Source: Anaerolineae bacterium
GTDB taxonomy: Bacteria; Chloroflexota; Anaerolineae; Aggregatilineales; Phototrophicaceae
Length of the DNA: 64,000 nucleotides
Direction of reading: 5' to 3'
Assembly: GCA_022823165.1 (NCBI GenBank)
Contig: JAJDXR010000070.1
Coordinates: 62,001-126,000 of the forward strand
The translations under genes and the position numbers were made by a program. Under the pieces are notes generated by a model. That model searched no databases, had not been told where the DNA came from, and saw only the letters and a program-made list of their open reading frames with translations. Of this stretch, positions 33,872-43,272 are shown piece by piece (the stretch's first letter is position 1; every line of letters starts with the position of its first letter).

Positions 33872-35683
33872 CTAGTTCACGCGTTCACGGACGAAGAATT
33901 CGATCAGGTCGCCTTCTTGGTACTCGTTCACCCCATCCAGCCCGATGCCGCATTCAAAGCCGGCGCGCACTTCTCGCACGTCTTCTTGAAAGCGCTTTAA
34001 TGAGGCCACGCCGACGCTGTCGACGGTCAGCTTTTCTCCGCGTTTGACGCGGGCTTTGGCATTGCGCCGCGCCACGCCATCGCGAATCATGCAGCCGGCG
34101 ATAAGGCCGCTGCGGGGGATCTTGAAAATCTGCCGCACTTCGGCCACGCCGATGACGCGATTGGCGTACTTGGGTTCGAGCATGCCGTGCAGAGCCAATT
34201 CGATGTCTTCGAACAGCTTGTAGATGATCTGGTAACGGCGAATTTCCACGCCATGCACTTCAGCTTGGGACAGGGCGGCATTGTCGGCGCCGACAGTGAA
34301 GCCGATTACGATTGCGTTGGAGGCGCTCGCCAGCATGACATCGGATTCCGTGATGCGACCCACTTCCTGGCGCAGCACACGAATGCCTATCTGCTCTTCA
34401 TTGCGTTGAGAGATGTTCTGCAGCTCGTCCACAATGGGCTGGATGGACCCTTGCACGTCAGTCTTGAGGATGATCGACAGCTCTTTTGTTTCGCCGGATT
34501 GAAATTGCGCAAAAAAGTCGTCCAAGGTAAGCGCTGCAGGCGCCTGGCCGTTGGTATTTTGCAAGCGCTCCGCCTCTCGGCGCGCTTCGGCCAGATTGCG
34601 AGCCGTCTTGTCATTGGGCGTGATTTCAAACATGACGCCCGGCGCCGGGGGAGAATCCAGACCAAGGACGGCGACCGGCATTGACGGCAGGGCGCGCTTC
34701 ACCAGCTTGCCGGAGGAATCGAACATGGCTTTAATTTTACCGTGGGAGGCGCCGGCGACGATGGAATCGCCCCGCTTCATCGTGCCGTTCATGACCAGCA
34801 GCGTAGCCATGGTGCCGCGCGATCGGTCGACTTCCGCTTCAATCACCGTCCCGCGCAGCACGCCATTGTCATTCGCCACAATGTTGTTGGCGTCAGCGAC
34901 CAGCACAAGGGCTTCAAGCAAATCCTCTATACCTTGGCCGGAGAGCGAATCGATCGGCAGCATCATGGTCGCGCCGTCCCAATCATCGGGAATCAAGTCC
35001 AGCTCGGCCAATTGCTGCTTGACCAGGTCCGGGTTGGCGTTGCGCCTGTCGATCTTGGTGATGGCGACCACGATGGGAACATTAGCCGCCCGCGCGTGAT
35101 CAAGCGCTTCACGGGTAGTTGGCATGACGCCGTCATCGGCGGCTACTACCAGAATGGCAATGTCCGCGCCCTGCGCGCCTCGGGCCCGCATGGCCGTAAA
35201 TGCTTCATGACCGGGCGTATCCAGGAAGGTGAGCGTGCGCCCCGCGTGTTGCGCCTGATACGCGCCGATGTGCTGCGTAATGCCGCCGGCTTCGCCTTCA
35301 GCCACGGCTGTCTTGCGGATAGTATCGAGCAGGGTCGTTTTGCCATGATCGACATGGCCAAGAATGGTGATGATGGGAGGGCGGGTCGTCAAGGAATCAA
35401 GCGATTCGCCTTCATACATTGAACTCCATTTTTCTTCGCGTTCTTCCGCTTTTTTCGCTTCCGCTTGCGCGGCGGCTTCTTCGCTGGCGGATTTGGCCGC
35501 GAAGCCCAATTCTTCCACGACGATGGCCGCTGTGTCGAAGTCAATCGTCTGATTGATGGACGCCATGATCCCGTTCGAGATCAAGGTCTTCATTACATCA
35601 ATTGGGCTGACTTCAATCAGCGTCGCCAACTCGCGTACGACAATGTAATCCGGTATCAGGATTTCATTGGTTGATTCTTCCAT
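33872..35683 (-). CDS. infB: Translation initiation factor IF-2
   Basis: Ribosome-binding GTPase that places fMet-tRNA in the P site. At 603 residues it is a short form, lacking the long N-terminal repeats of E. coli IF-2, as in several other phyla. An IF2-N domain (about 10-60; [20 protein letters not shown]) is followed by a charged linker, then the G domain with G1 GHVDHGKT (109-116), G2 [11 protein letters not shown]3 DTPGHEAF and G4 TKID (209-212). The last has Thr where most IF-2 proteins have Asn (NKxD); TKxD occurs in other GTPases and is probably tolerated. Domains II, III and the C-terminal fMet-tRNA domain follow. A strong AGGAGG (35694-35689) precedes the start. Confidence 0.97.
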   Translation of the reverse strand: MEESTNEILIPDYIVVRELATLIEVSPIDVMKTLISNGIMASINQTIDFDTAAIVVEELGFAAKSASEEAAAQAEAKKAEEREEKWSSMYEGESLDSLTTRPPIITILGHVDHGKTTLLDTIRKTAVAEGEAGGITQHIGAYQAQHAGRTLTFLDTPGHEAFTAMRARGAQGADIAILVVAADDGVMPTTREALDHARAANVPIVVAITKIDRRNANPDLVKQQLAELDLIPDDWDGATMMLPIDSLSGQGIEDLLEALVLVADANNIVANDNGVLRGTVIEAEVDRSRGTMATLLVMNGTMKRGDSIVAGASHGKIKAMFDSSGKLVKRALPSMPVAVLGLDSPPAPGVMFEITPNDKTARNLAEARREAERLQNTNGQAPAALTLDDFFAQFQSGETKELSIILKTDVQGSIQPIVDELQNISQRNEEQIGIRVLRQEVGRITESDVMLASASNAIVIGFTVGADNAALSQAEVHGVEIRRYQIIYKLFEDIELALHGMLEPKYANRVIGVAEVRQIFKIPRSGLIAGCMIRDGVARRNAKARVKRGEKLTVDSVGVASLKRFQEDVREVRAGFECGIGLDGVNEYQEGDLIEFFVRERVN

Positions 35684-35754
35684 TCCTGCCTCCTGTAATT
35701 TTTTCGACCGTTCGAGGCAGGATGGCTGATCCCGCCTGCGCTAGCTGGGCTGGT

Positions 35755-36015
35755 TCATGAGGGAGTCATCTGCCGCAAATAGTTGCGGTCGCCATCACTC
35801 AACTCATGACGCAGCGCGCGCGCCAATTGGGCGCCGGTTGCGGGCGATGTCCAGCAACCGGGATTTCCACACAGATACGCGCCGCGTCCGTTCATCTTTC
35901 CGGTCGCGTCAATTCGCAATTTTTCATTCGCCAGGACCAGGCGCGTCAACATGCGTTTGTCTTTCTTTTCACGGCAGACCACGCAACTGCGCTGCGGCCG
36001 GTGTTTGCTGGCCAT
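35755..36015 (-). CDS. ylxR: YlxR-family RNA-binding protein
   Basis: An 86-residue member of the DUF448/YlxR family, usually encoded between nusA and infB, as here (20 bp after nusA, 71 bp before infB). The family motifs RSCVVCREKKDKRMLTRLV and GRGAYLCGNPGC are plain. YlxR proteins fold like RNA-binding modules; in some species they bind RNase P or regulate transcription. The cysteines form a CxxC near the N-terminus and a CxxxxxC pair further on. Confidence 0.93.
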   Translation of the reverse strand: MASKHRPQRSCVVCREKKDKRMLTRLVLANEKLRIDATGKMNGRGAYLCGNPGCWTSPATGAQLARALRHELSDGDRNYLRQMTPS

Positions 36016-36035
36016 GCCAGACCTCTGTTGGCGGG

Positions 36036-38249
36036 CTAGAAGTCGTAGTCTTCCCAGGCTTCTTCGTCCCAGCTTCCGCGGCCGCCTTTACGGCGACGCT
36101 TGGCGATAACCTCGCCACTCTGCTCGTCCAGGACCAGCTGACGCCGTTTCTGGCGATCCTTCCGCCGCTGCTGTTTGCCTTTACGCAAGTCGAGTTCGAA
36201 TTCGCGTTCGCTCTCTTCATCATCGACCTCAAGTTCGGCGTCGGCGACCTTGGCTGGCTTGGCCGCGGCATCCCGCTGCCCATCAACATCGGGCGCCAGC
36301 GGGACCTCAGCCACGGCTGCGGCCACTGCTTCTGTCTCTACCTCGGCGACAATTGGCTGGCCAAAAGCGTCGACCAAAACTTCAGGCTGGCCGTCGCCGG
36401 CAACCGTCTGCTCATCCAGGCTTTCCGCTTCCGGCTGCTCGCCCTCCGCCGCCGCTGTGGATGGCTGCGCTTCAGCTTCCGCCGGCGCATCCACATCCTC
36501 TTCGCCGGTATCTTCGATTGAGATCGCCTCCGCGAGCAGTTGATCCATATCGGCAGCCATGATGATGTCGAGCGCGGCTTGCAGCTCAACCATAGGATCG
36601 ACCATTTCCATAAGCGCAGGCGCTGCCTCGGCTTCAGTCTCAGTCTCCGCGGCGGCTTCCGCAACGTTTTCCGCCGCAGCCTCCGGTTCGGCAATTGCTT
36701 CCGCCTCTGTTTCGATTGCCGCTTCCGCATTGATTGGCGGCTCAGCATCCGCGCCAGCCTCGGCCTCAGTCTCTTCGCTCTCCGCCATCGGAACCTCAAC
36801 GGCGACCGCCAGCGGCGCCAACTTGCGCCTGACTGCCTTATCACTGACGAGACTTGCCAGCATGACCTCGCCGATATTCTCGAAGGGTTCCAGGATGTCC
36901 AGCATCTCTTGCGACACAGCCAGAACATCCAGCGGCAGTTCAAAGAGTTGCGGCGCCAGCGTGGCGCGAATCGCTGCTCGCTTGCGCAGATAGATTTCGC
37001 GGGCTGCTTCTCGCTGCTCCTGCTGCAATTGCTCGGCGACACCGGCAAAACGGCCGAGCGATTTGTATTCTTCCGGCATAATCGCCAGATTCTGCCTCTT
37101 TTTCTCCATGATGCGCATCGATTCGGCAATCAAGTCAGCATGATCTTCGGTCAAGGCGCTTAAGGGCTCGTTGCCCAGGCCTTCCAGGGCATTCTGCACC
37201 GTCTCGGCGACGCTCTTGATGTCGATGCGCCAGCCAGTCAGCTTGGCCGCCAGCCGCGCGTTTTGCCCCTCACGCCCGATCGCCAGCGACAGTTGGTCAT
37301 CCGGCACCAGGACTACTGCCGTCTTGCCTTCAATCGGATCATCGTCGAGGTAGACACCGGTAACGCGGGCCGGGCTGAGGGCTTTGGAGATGAAGGCGAC
37401 GGCATCGGTGTTCCACTCGATGACGTCAATCTTTTCGTTGTGAAGTTCCTTGACGATGTTCTGGATGCGAATCCCGCGCATGCCCACACAGGCGCCCACC
37501 GGGTCAATGCCATCCTGCAGCGCTGCCACAGCCACTTTGGAGCGGTGCCCGGCTTCGCGGGCGATGTTTTTAATCTCGACCTGTCCGTTATAGATTTCGG
37601 GCACTTCGTATTCGAGCAGACGCCGCAGCATGTTTCGATGCCCGCGGCTGACAAGAATCTGCGGCCCGCGATTGCTCTTCATGACTTCGACGACATAGAC
37701 GCGGATTTTTTCATGCGTACGATAGCGCTCGCCGGGAATCTGCTGAGCGCGCGGCAGGTCAGCTTCCGCGCGGCCCAGGCTGAGCGTCACCTTGCGGGAG
37801 TTTACGCTTTGAACGGTGCCGGTAATCAAGTCGCCTTCGCGATTGATGAATTCGTCGTAAAGCGAATTGCGTTCCGCTTCGCGAATCTTCTGCAGAATAA
37901 CTTGTTTGGCGGTCTGCGCGGCAATACGGCCGAAGCTTCGGGTGGTATTGTCAACTTGCACCATGACCACATCGTTGATCTGCGCCTCGGGATTGAAGAA
38001 GCGAGCCCTTTCGAGCGTAACTTCAGTCGAATCGCTGAAGACGTCATCCACCACTTCTTTTTCGACGAAGACTTTGGCGCGCCCGGTGACAGGATCAATC
38101 TCCGCTTCAATCTCCTGAGCGGCGCTGGCGCCCGTGTCCTTGCGATAAGCCGAAACCAAGGCGCTCTGCAAAGCGTCCAGAATAACGTCTTCCGGCAACG
38201 CGCGGAAATCCTTGATTTCTTTGAATGCGCTTGCTAATTCGTTTGACAT
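36036..38249 (-). CDS. nusA: Transcription termination/antitermination factor NusA with a long charged tail
   Basis: Binds RNA polymerase and nascent RNA to control pausing, termination and antitermination. Residues 1-350 form the standard core: an N-terminal RNAP-binding domain, an S1 domain (about 133-205) and two KH domains ([37 protein letters not shown]). Residues about 350-485 are a divergent helical extension. Residues 486-680 are rich in Glu, Ala and Asp. The final 50 residues switch to a strongly basic stretch ([26 protein letters not shown]) and end in acidic/aromatic residues. The total of 737 residues is roughly twice the minimal length. rimP, the usual gene before nusA, is missing; instead a hairpin and non-coding DNA precede it. 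Confidence 0.95.
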   Translation of the reverse strand: MSNELASAFKEIKDFRALPEDVILDALQSALVSAYRKDTGASAAQEIEAEIDPVTGRAKVFVEKEVVDDVFSDSTEVTLERARFFNPEAQINDVVMVQVDNTTRSFGRIAAQTAKQVILQKIREAERNSLYDEFINREGDLITGTVQSVNSRKVTLSLGRAEADLPRAQQIPGERYRTHEKIRVYVVEVMKSNRGPQILVSRGHRNMLRRLLEYEVPEIYNGQVEIKNIAREAGHRSKVAVAALQDGIDPVGACVGMRGIRIQNIVKELHNEKIDVIEWNTDAVAFISKALSPARVTGVYLDDDPIEGKTAVVLVPDDQLSLAIGREGQNARLAAKLTGWRIDIKSVAETVQNALEGLGNEPLSALTEDHADLIAESMRIMEKKRQNLAIMPEEYKSLGRFAGVAEQLQQEQREAAREIYLRKRAAIRATLAPQLFELPLDVLAVSQEMLDILEPFENIGEVMLASLVSDKAVRRKLAPLAVAVEVPMAESEETEAEAGADAEPPINAEAAIETEAEAIAEPEAAAENVAEAAAETETEAEAAPALMEMVDPMVELQAALDIIMAADMDQLLAEAISIEDTGEEDVDAPAEAEAQPSTAAAEGEQPEAESLDEQTVAGDGQPEVLVDAFGQPIVAEVETEAVAAAVAEVPLAPDVDGQRDAAAKPAKVADAELEVDDEESEREFELDLRKGKQQRRKDRQKRRQLVLDEQSGEVIAKRRRKGGRGSWDEEAWEDYDF

Positions 38250-38313
38250 TCTTCACCACTCCAACTGTCGAGCCGGCTGGGAATCTCAAAGATACGCCAG
38301 CCCGATATAAAAC

Positions 38314-38339
38314 GAAAAGTGGGGGCTGCCCACTTTTTC
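38314..38339 (-). terminator. Terminator-like hairpin before nusA
   Basis: AAAAGTGGG (38315-38323) and CCCACTTTT (38329-38337) form a perfect 9-bp stem with a 5-nt loop, flanked by A on the left and T on the right, so it would work in both directions. On the minus strand it separates the Agl23-like gene from nusA, 65 bp before the nusA start. It may terminate readthrough or act as a nusA leader attenuator. Confidence 0.6.
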
Positions 38340-38460
38340 CGTACACTTACTTCCACGACGACAATAACATGAAATGCTTGTGTCGTCAAGCCTCCCCGTT
38401 GTTGGGAGTGCCTATCTTGGTGGATATTTCCTGAATCCCGAGCCTGGCGCAGGTTAATTC

Positions 38461-38478
38461 ACCACAGAGACACAGAAG
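38461..38478. repeat. Dispersed-repeat phrase next to the MITE-like element
   Basis: ACCACAGAGACACAGAAG (38461-38478) is preceded by GCAGGTTAATTC. It matches in style the degenerate intergenic phrases at 10686 and 14903. Similar phrases are scattered through intergenic DNA of many bacteria with large genomes. Confidence 0.3.
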
Positions 38479-38513
38479 TAGTTCCAAGTAAGTCCTGCAA
38501 CAAAACGAAGTCC

Positions 38514-38637
38514 GTAGGGGCGGCTCGCTGAGCCGCCCGTCGGAAAAGCTCCTTGCCCGTCGATGTTGCTCATGCGGCGCTGAAACGCCCGCGATGTCCA
38601 TGCGAATTTTGTGGGCGACTCACCGAGTCGCCCCTAC
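38514..38637. repeat. MITE-like element with hairpin terminal inverted repeats
   Basis: The 124-bp element has 25-bp terminal inverted repeats (38514-38538 and 38613-38637) that match at 22 of 25 positions. Each starts GTAGGGGCG when read inward. Each repeat is itself a perfect 9-bp hairpin with a 3-nt loop (GGGCGGCTC/GAGCCGCCC and GGGCGACTC/GAGTCGCCC). There is no internal ORF and no clear target-site duplication. Most of the 520-bp gene-free interval 38250-38769 is made of this element, a repeat phrase and the terminator-like hairpin. The remaining 130 bp before 38770 show nothing I can name. Confidence 0.7.
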
Positions 38638-38769
38638 AAATCGCTAGAATTATCTTGCAATCGACATAAACTGATTCCGGTGCGATTGCTCTGTTCTTAT
38701 CCTGACGCCGTTTCTACTTTCGCGGTCGCTTGCCTGCTTCCAGGCGCTTTGGCGCGGACTTTGTTTCCG

Positions 38770-41700
38770 CTAGAAGGGCGCGAACTTCAGCACCTTGCCG
38801 GCGCCGGAATCACTGACATAGACATAACCGTCGCGATCGACGGCGATGCCCCCGACGGCCTGAATTTGACCGGCTGCGGTTGATTCTCCCGCTTCGCCGA
38901 AAGATCCGATACAGGCGCCCGCGGTGTCGTAAACCAGGATTCGCTTGCTGTCCGGGTCGGTGATGTAGAGCGCGTCGCGGCTTTCGTCCAGCGCCAGGTA
39001 AGGCCGGTTGAAGGCGCTGTTGTACCAGCCGCGTACGCGGAAGTGGTCGCGATGGCCGCCGCTCAAATCAAAGACGGCGATACGCCGATTCCAGGTATCG
39101 GCGACGAATAGCCGGCCGTCAGAGTGTATGGCCAGTCCGCTGGGCTCGTCCAATTCGCCGGGTCCGCTGCCGCCGCTGCCGATATCGTATTGGAAGACCG
39201 CCTCGGCGCCGTCGAGCGCGTAGACTCGAATGCGTTTGTTGCCCGTGTCGGATATGTATATCAAGCCCGCGGCGTCGATGGCGACATCGCGCGGCCCCCA
39301 GAAACCATCAGGCGGACTAACAGGCGCGTCAAAACCATATTCGCCCGGCTGGCCCCAGCTCGCCAGCGGGCCGCCTTGCGGATCCAGCTGCTGAATGCGG
39401 TAATTCCAGGTATCGACGACCAGCAAATGGCCGCTGTCCATAACAGCTACACTGTTTGGCCGCCTGAGACTTAGCGCGTCCCCGCCGCCGAAGCTTTGCT
39501 GAAACTTGCCATCGCGGTCAAAGCTGTAAATGAGATTGGCGTTTTCGTCGGCGACGAAGACACGGTTGCCGGCTATGGTCAGCGCCAAGGGATGAGAGAA
39601 ACCTTGGTCGGGCTGGTCGAATTCCAGCAGCGGGCTCAGCGAGCGCCAATTGGCCGCGCACTGGTTGATCTCGGTCGGGATATTGCTGGGGACATCGCCA
39701 TTCCCCAGGCCGTATTCCCAGATTTTCGAGGCGAAGTCCTTGCGAATGTAGACGTGCATTCGATCGGAGACGGGCCAGTTGGTCAGTGAGAAGTCCTTGC
39801 CCGTCGCTTCTCCGTACTGGTCGTAATCGCGCGCCCACCAGATATCAAATATGCCCTTTCTCAAGGCAGCGGCATTGTTATTCTGGGGCGAAAAATCAAG
39901 CAGGTTATTGAGTCGGTCCGGCGTCAGCCCGAAGTATTCCTGCATCGGCCACCACATGCGCATATGGTCGCGGCGAATATAGCGATCTTCCAGGATGGGT
40001 TCGACATCGCCGCGATGCCCGGCGCCTACCACCACAAAGATGGCGTCCTCCGTGTTCTGGACCGTTGGGTTGGAGCCGACGAATACGGCATCGCTGAAGT
40101 TGCGGAAGTACCAACTGTAGGGCCAGGACACTTCATCATCGTAGACAAACTTGAGGCCGCGCCCGTCGGCCATGCGCAGGCTCATCTCTTCTATGTCGTC
40201 CAGGACCCACTTGACTGCGGGGCCGGCGTGCGCGTACACCAGTAATTCTGTAGGCAAGTCATAATTGATGAACGACGCCATCCAGGCGGCGCGCAGGGTA
40301 AAAACACCCAAGAGGCTGAAAAGCGCCACTGACAGAATTCGCCTGATGTGCAGCCAGCCGGTAAAGCGCGCCAGACGCATCAAAACGAAGCCCAGGGCAA
40401 TCACGATGATCAAAGCCGCCAGCCACTCGTAAGTCTGCTCCAGCTGGTGTCTGGCGAGGCCCGCAAAGGGCATATCGCCAGCGATGACCGATCCGACGAC
40501 CCGAAACAGGCTGATCAGAAACAGGGGCGTGAGAAGCAGCGCGATCCAGCCGCGCGACAGGAATCGAGAGGCCTCAATGCGGGAGAAGACGCCACCGAAA
40601 TACCAGGCGCTGATCAGGATCATCGGGGTTGTAAGGTGGGCGCCAAGCCAGGGCATCTTCTCGCCCGCCAGCGAATAGCCGACCAGATTCAGAATCGCCC
40701 ACCAGGACAGCAGCAGCAGGAAGGGCAGACGGTGTAGTCGCCCGTCATCTTGCGCGCCAGGGACGGCGGTTGCTGAGACCACGACGAGTTCCTTGGCGGC
40801 GGCAGCGCTGCCGGTTGTCTCTTCGGGTTGATGGGCTGGTGAGTCCTCATTCTCGATATTCTCGGAATCTGTATCCGGCTGCGCCTCGGCTTGACGCTGG
40901 CGCAGCGCTTCAATTTCAACCAGTCGTTTGCGCCGCGACTTCCAGAAGCAGGTGACGCCGGCGAACATGGCGCTGACCGAACCAACGATCGGCAAAAATT
41001 CGTAGGTCGGCATGATGATTAGCAAATAGTAATACTGCGGCTGGCTGCCGCGGCGTACGCCTTGCTGTTCCAGCCAATAGCCCAGGCTGTATATCATGCC
41101 CGTGCCCAGCCCGGCGATATTGGTGAACACGGTAGTGAAGAAGAAGGCGAATATCACATGGAATATCGCGGAGGATATCAGCCAGCGCTTCCGGTTCCAG
41201 CTGAGGCCGATAACCACCGACAGCAGCATTAGCGGCGCGAATACTGAAATTCCCACCAGCAGACGCCCTACTTGCTCTGCATCGCCGATGTTCGGCAAAC
41301 CCATCAGCAGAGCGCGAACCGCCTCGGGAAAGGACTCGGCAAATCCTGTGAAGTCGCCGGCGGAACCGCCCATGAAGCGCGTAAACAGGGCGGTCGTCCA
41401 CGGCAGGATGAGCGTCAGAATGAGTACCAGAATATCAACTTCGGGAAATTGGTAGAGGTAACCCCAGAAGCCACCGCTATCGCTTTTGTCCTCGGCCGGT
41501 TTGTCGTCCTGCGCATTGCGCCGCCGGGCATCGCGAACAAGATATCCGATGACGGCAATGGCAATCAGCCAGAGAGCCAGCGCCGGCGCTATGCGAATGC
41601 CAGAGCCCGCGGCGCCCGTCTGCGATTCGTCGGCTTCCGCATCCGGGACAGCCGGCTCTGCGGTTACGGTTGGGCTGGGGAAATGCGACAGCTCTTCGAT

Positions 41701-42681
41701 GAAAAGCAAACTGCCGGCGGTCGCCAAGGCGAGCAGGAATATCAATAGCAGCTCGCGCCAGGGCAGGCGGCGCCACTTGTCGCGGAAAGCGTAGAGCGCT
41801 GTCGACGCCAGTACGAAGGCGCCGCTCAGTATAGACAGCGCCATCCAGTACAGCCAACTGGCGCGCTGGGTATCCGACAGATCTTGGAAGGGCGTGCCGC
41901 GGCCGGCGATGATTTCGGCCGGAATGATGTCGACCACGATGTACATGCCCAGCGTGATCAAGCCGCCCAGCAAGATTCCAAGCACGATAGATTGAAACAG
42001 ATACCTGCCGCGCAAATCCAGCCGCTGCTGCGCCAGGCGGACCAGGAAATAGATCAGCAAGAAGCTGGCGAAGATGGCAATGTAGATGAAAGCCGTCTCT
42101 TTTGAGCCCAGATTCAGGATCATGGCGGCGGCGAATAGATAGAGCCAAATCGCCCGCCGCCGGTAACGCGGCCCGCCATCAAGGTACATCAAGATGCAGT
42201 AAGCCATGATCATGCCAAAGAAGATCGACGGCGTGTCATGGCGGATATAGCGATTGTAATAGAGGATCAGCGGCGAGATCAGCAGCAAGGTCGAGGCCAG
42301 AATAGCGCCCCAGCGCCCCAGCCATTTTCGCCATAAAAGCGGGAACATCACCATGAATACGCCCAGCAGCGCCGTGTAAATGCGGCCCGAGAAATCGCTG
42401 TCGCCAAAAAGATAGAAGGAAAGCGCGGTCGCATGGAAGAGCACCGGACCGTGCATCAGCGGCGTATGCTGGAAGTTGCCTTCATTGTAGAGATTGTAGG
42501 AAAAGCGCGTATGCAGGCTCTCATCGTGGCTCATCACGCGGCTGTCGAGCATGTGGAAGCGGGTGAAAATCGCCAGCAGCAGAATGACGAGGTAAAGGGC
42601 GAATTCCCAATTAAGCGTCAGCCGTTGAGCCAGAACCCGGCTCAAGACATTGTCTTCCTGCTGGTTGGGGGAGGTTATCAT
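38770..42681 (-). CDS. Agl23-like (TIGR03663) membrane protein fused to an NHL beta-propeller
   Basis: The 1303-residue protein has two parts. Residues about 25-860 are polytopic with the TIGR03663 'flippase activity-associated' signature, a relative of PMT/ArnT glycosyltransferases: RFHMLDSRVMSHDESLH with the acidic pair Asp53-Glu54, HTPLMHGPVLFH, and YYNRYIRHDTPSIFF in the second loop. A long acidic insert (about 600-640) lies on one side of the membrane. From about 1010 to the end there are six NHL-type repeats (for example HPLALTIAGNRVFVADENANLIYSFDRDGKF, GPRDVAIDAAGLIYISDTGNKRIRVYALDG), predicting an extracytoplasmic propeller. It probably uses lipid-linked sugars to glycosylate surface molecules, with the propeller binding protein or sugar. 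It is the last gene of the glycosylation cluster, 34 bp after the anti-sigma gene. Confidence 0.8.
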   Translation of the reverse strand: MITSPNQQEDNVLSRVLAQRLTLNWEFALYLVILLLAIFTRFHMLDSRVMSHDESLHTRFSYNLYNEGNFQHTPLMHGPVLFHATALSFYLFGDSDFSGRIYTALLGVFMVMFPLLWRKWLGRWGAILASTLLLISPLILYYNRYIRHDTPSIFFGMIMAYCILMYLDGGPRYRRRAIWLYLFAAAMILNLGSKETAFIYIAIFASFLLIYFLVRLAQQRLDLRGRYLFQSIVLGILLGGLITLGMYIVVDIIPAEIIAGRGTPFQDLSDTQRASWLYWMALSILSGAFVLASTALYAFRDKWRRLPWRELLLIFLLALATAGSLLFIEELSHFPSPTVTAEPAVPDAEADESQTGAAGSGIRIAPALALWLIAIAVIGYLVRDARRRNAQDDKPAEDKSDSGGFWGYLYQFPEVDILVLILTLILPWTTALFTRFMGGSAGDFTGFAESFPEAVRALLMGLPNIGDAEQVGRLLVGISVFAPLMLLSVVIGLSWNRKRWLISSAIFHVIFAFFFTTVFTNIAGLGTGMIYSLGYWLEQQGVRRGSQPQYYYLLIIMPTYEFLPIVGSVSAMFAGVTCFWKSRRKRLVEIEALRQRQAEAQPDTDSENIENEDSPAHQPEETTGSAAAAKELVVVSATAVPGAQDDGRLHRLPFLLLLSWWAILNLVGYSLAGEKMPWLGAHLTTPMILISAWYFGGVFSRIEASRFLSRGWIALLLTPLFLISLFRVVGSVIAGDMPFAGLARHQLEQTYEWLAALIIVIALGFVLMRLARFTGWLHIRRILSVALFSLLGVFTLRAAWMASFINYDLPTELLVYAHAGPAVKWVLDDIEEMSLRMADGRGLKFVYDDEVSWPYSWYFRNFSDAVFVGSNPTVQNTEDAIFVVVGAGHRGDVEPILEDRYIRRDHMRMWWPMQEYFGLTPDRLNNLLDFSPQNNNAAALRKGIFDIWWARDYDQYGEATGKDFSLTNWPVSDRMHVYIRKDFASKIWEYGLGNGDVPSNIPTEINQCAANWRSLSPLLEFDQPDQGFSHPLALTIAGNRVFVADENANLIYSFDRDGKFQQSFGGGDALSLRRPNSVAVMDSGHLLVVDTWNYRIQQLDPQGGPLASWGQPGEYGFDAPVSPPDGFWGPRDVAIDAAGLIYISDTGNKRIRVYALDGAEAVFQYDIGSGGSGPGELDEPSGLAIHSDGRLFVADTWNRRIAVFDLSGGHRDHFRVRGWYNSAFNRPYLALDESRDALYITDPDSKRILVYDTAGACIGSFGEAGESTAAGQIQAVGGIAVDRDGYVYVSDSGAGKVLKFAPF

Positions 42682-42715
42682 CTTGCGCTTGCCTGCGATT
42701 TGTGTGGACGCTACG

Positions 42716-43243
42716 CTAGAGCCGGGGCGACGGTGTGCTTTGCAGCAAAGGCGCCGGCCCGCTTGATCCCGGTTCTACAGTCTCAAAGAGGGCAGCGCTT
42801 GACAATTCCTGCGCCGGCGGCCGCAGGACAACGGCATAATGCGGCGCGCGCGCAATACTAATCGAGAGTAAGGGCGAATGGTAGCCCAGCGCCAATGGCA
42901 GCATGAGCGCGATCGCGATCGCCAGAGCCGCCAGTCCATAGCTGAAGTGCATGCTTGAGCGCGAACCGAAATCGCTATACCAAAGGGATTGCGCTCGCGG
43001 CGTCTGCAGATCAGCTTTTAATGCTGTCCAAACTTGATCAAGCTGCTGCGGATTTGGCCGGCCAAAGGCAGGCAAGCTTCTTTCCAGCTTCTGCGCGAAC
43101 TCGCGATGGCGCATGTATTCGCGATAACAGTCCTCGTTTTCGTCGATATATCGAGCCACGCGGCGCCGCACTGGATCAGAAAGGTCGCCGCTTAAATAGC
43201 GGGCCATGTGAACTTTGCAGTAGCGATATTTGAATCTAAACAT
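42716..43243 (-). CDS. Putative membrane-bound anti-sigma factor
   Basis: The 175-residue protein has a short N-terminal cytoplasmic region, one membrane helix (about 101-120, LAALAIAIALMLPLALG) and a proline/serine-rich extracytoplasmic tail. The N-terminus (YRYCKVHMARYLSGDLSDPVRRRVARYIDENEDC) follows the plan of zinc-finger anti-sigma factors (zf-HC2: first Cys, helix, then HxxxCxxC). Only Cys9, His12 and Cys39 are kept, and the His and first Cys of the HxxxCxxC motif read Tyr32 and Asn36. Position supports the role: it lies 29 bp after the sigma gene, in the same orientation. I infer it tethers and inhibits that sigma factor, with degenerate or no zinc binding. Confidence 0.65.
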   Translation of the reverse strand: MFRFKYRYCKVHMARYLSGDLSDPVRRRVARYIDENEDCYREYMRHREFAQKLERSLPAFGRPNPQQLDQVWTALKADLQTPRAQSLWYSDFGSRSSMHFSYGLAALAIAIALMLPLALGYHSPLLSISIARAPHYAVVLRPPAQELSSAALFETVEPGSSGPAPLLQSTPSPRL

Positions 43244-43272
43244 CGTCTGTCGCTAACCTCTGGTGTTGATCG

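Noticed and set aside
36590..36780. Possible tandem DNA repeat in the acidic tail region of nusA
   Set aside because: The apparent repetition follows from Glu/Ala codons in a coding frame; units are irregular, with no constant period, so no satellite is called.
37263..38237. Plus-strand open frame of 324 codons opposite nusA
   Set aside because: Antisense of the conserved NusA core; translation matches no family pattern.
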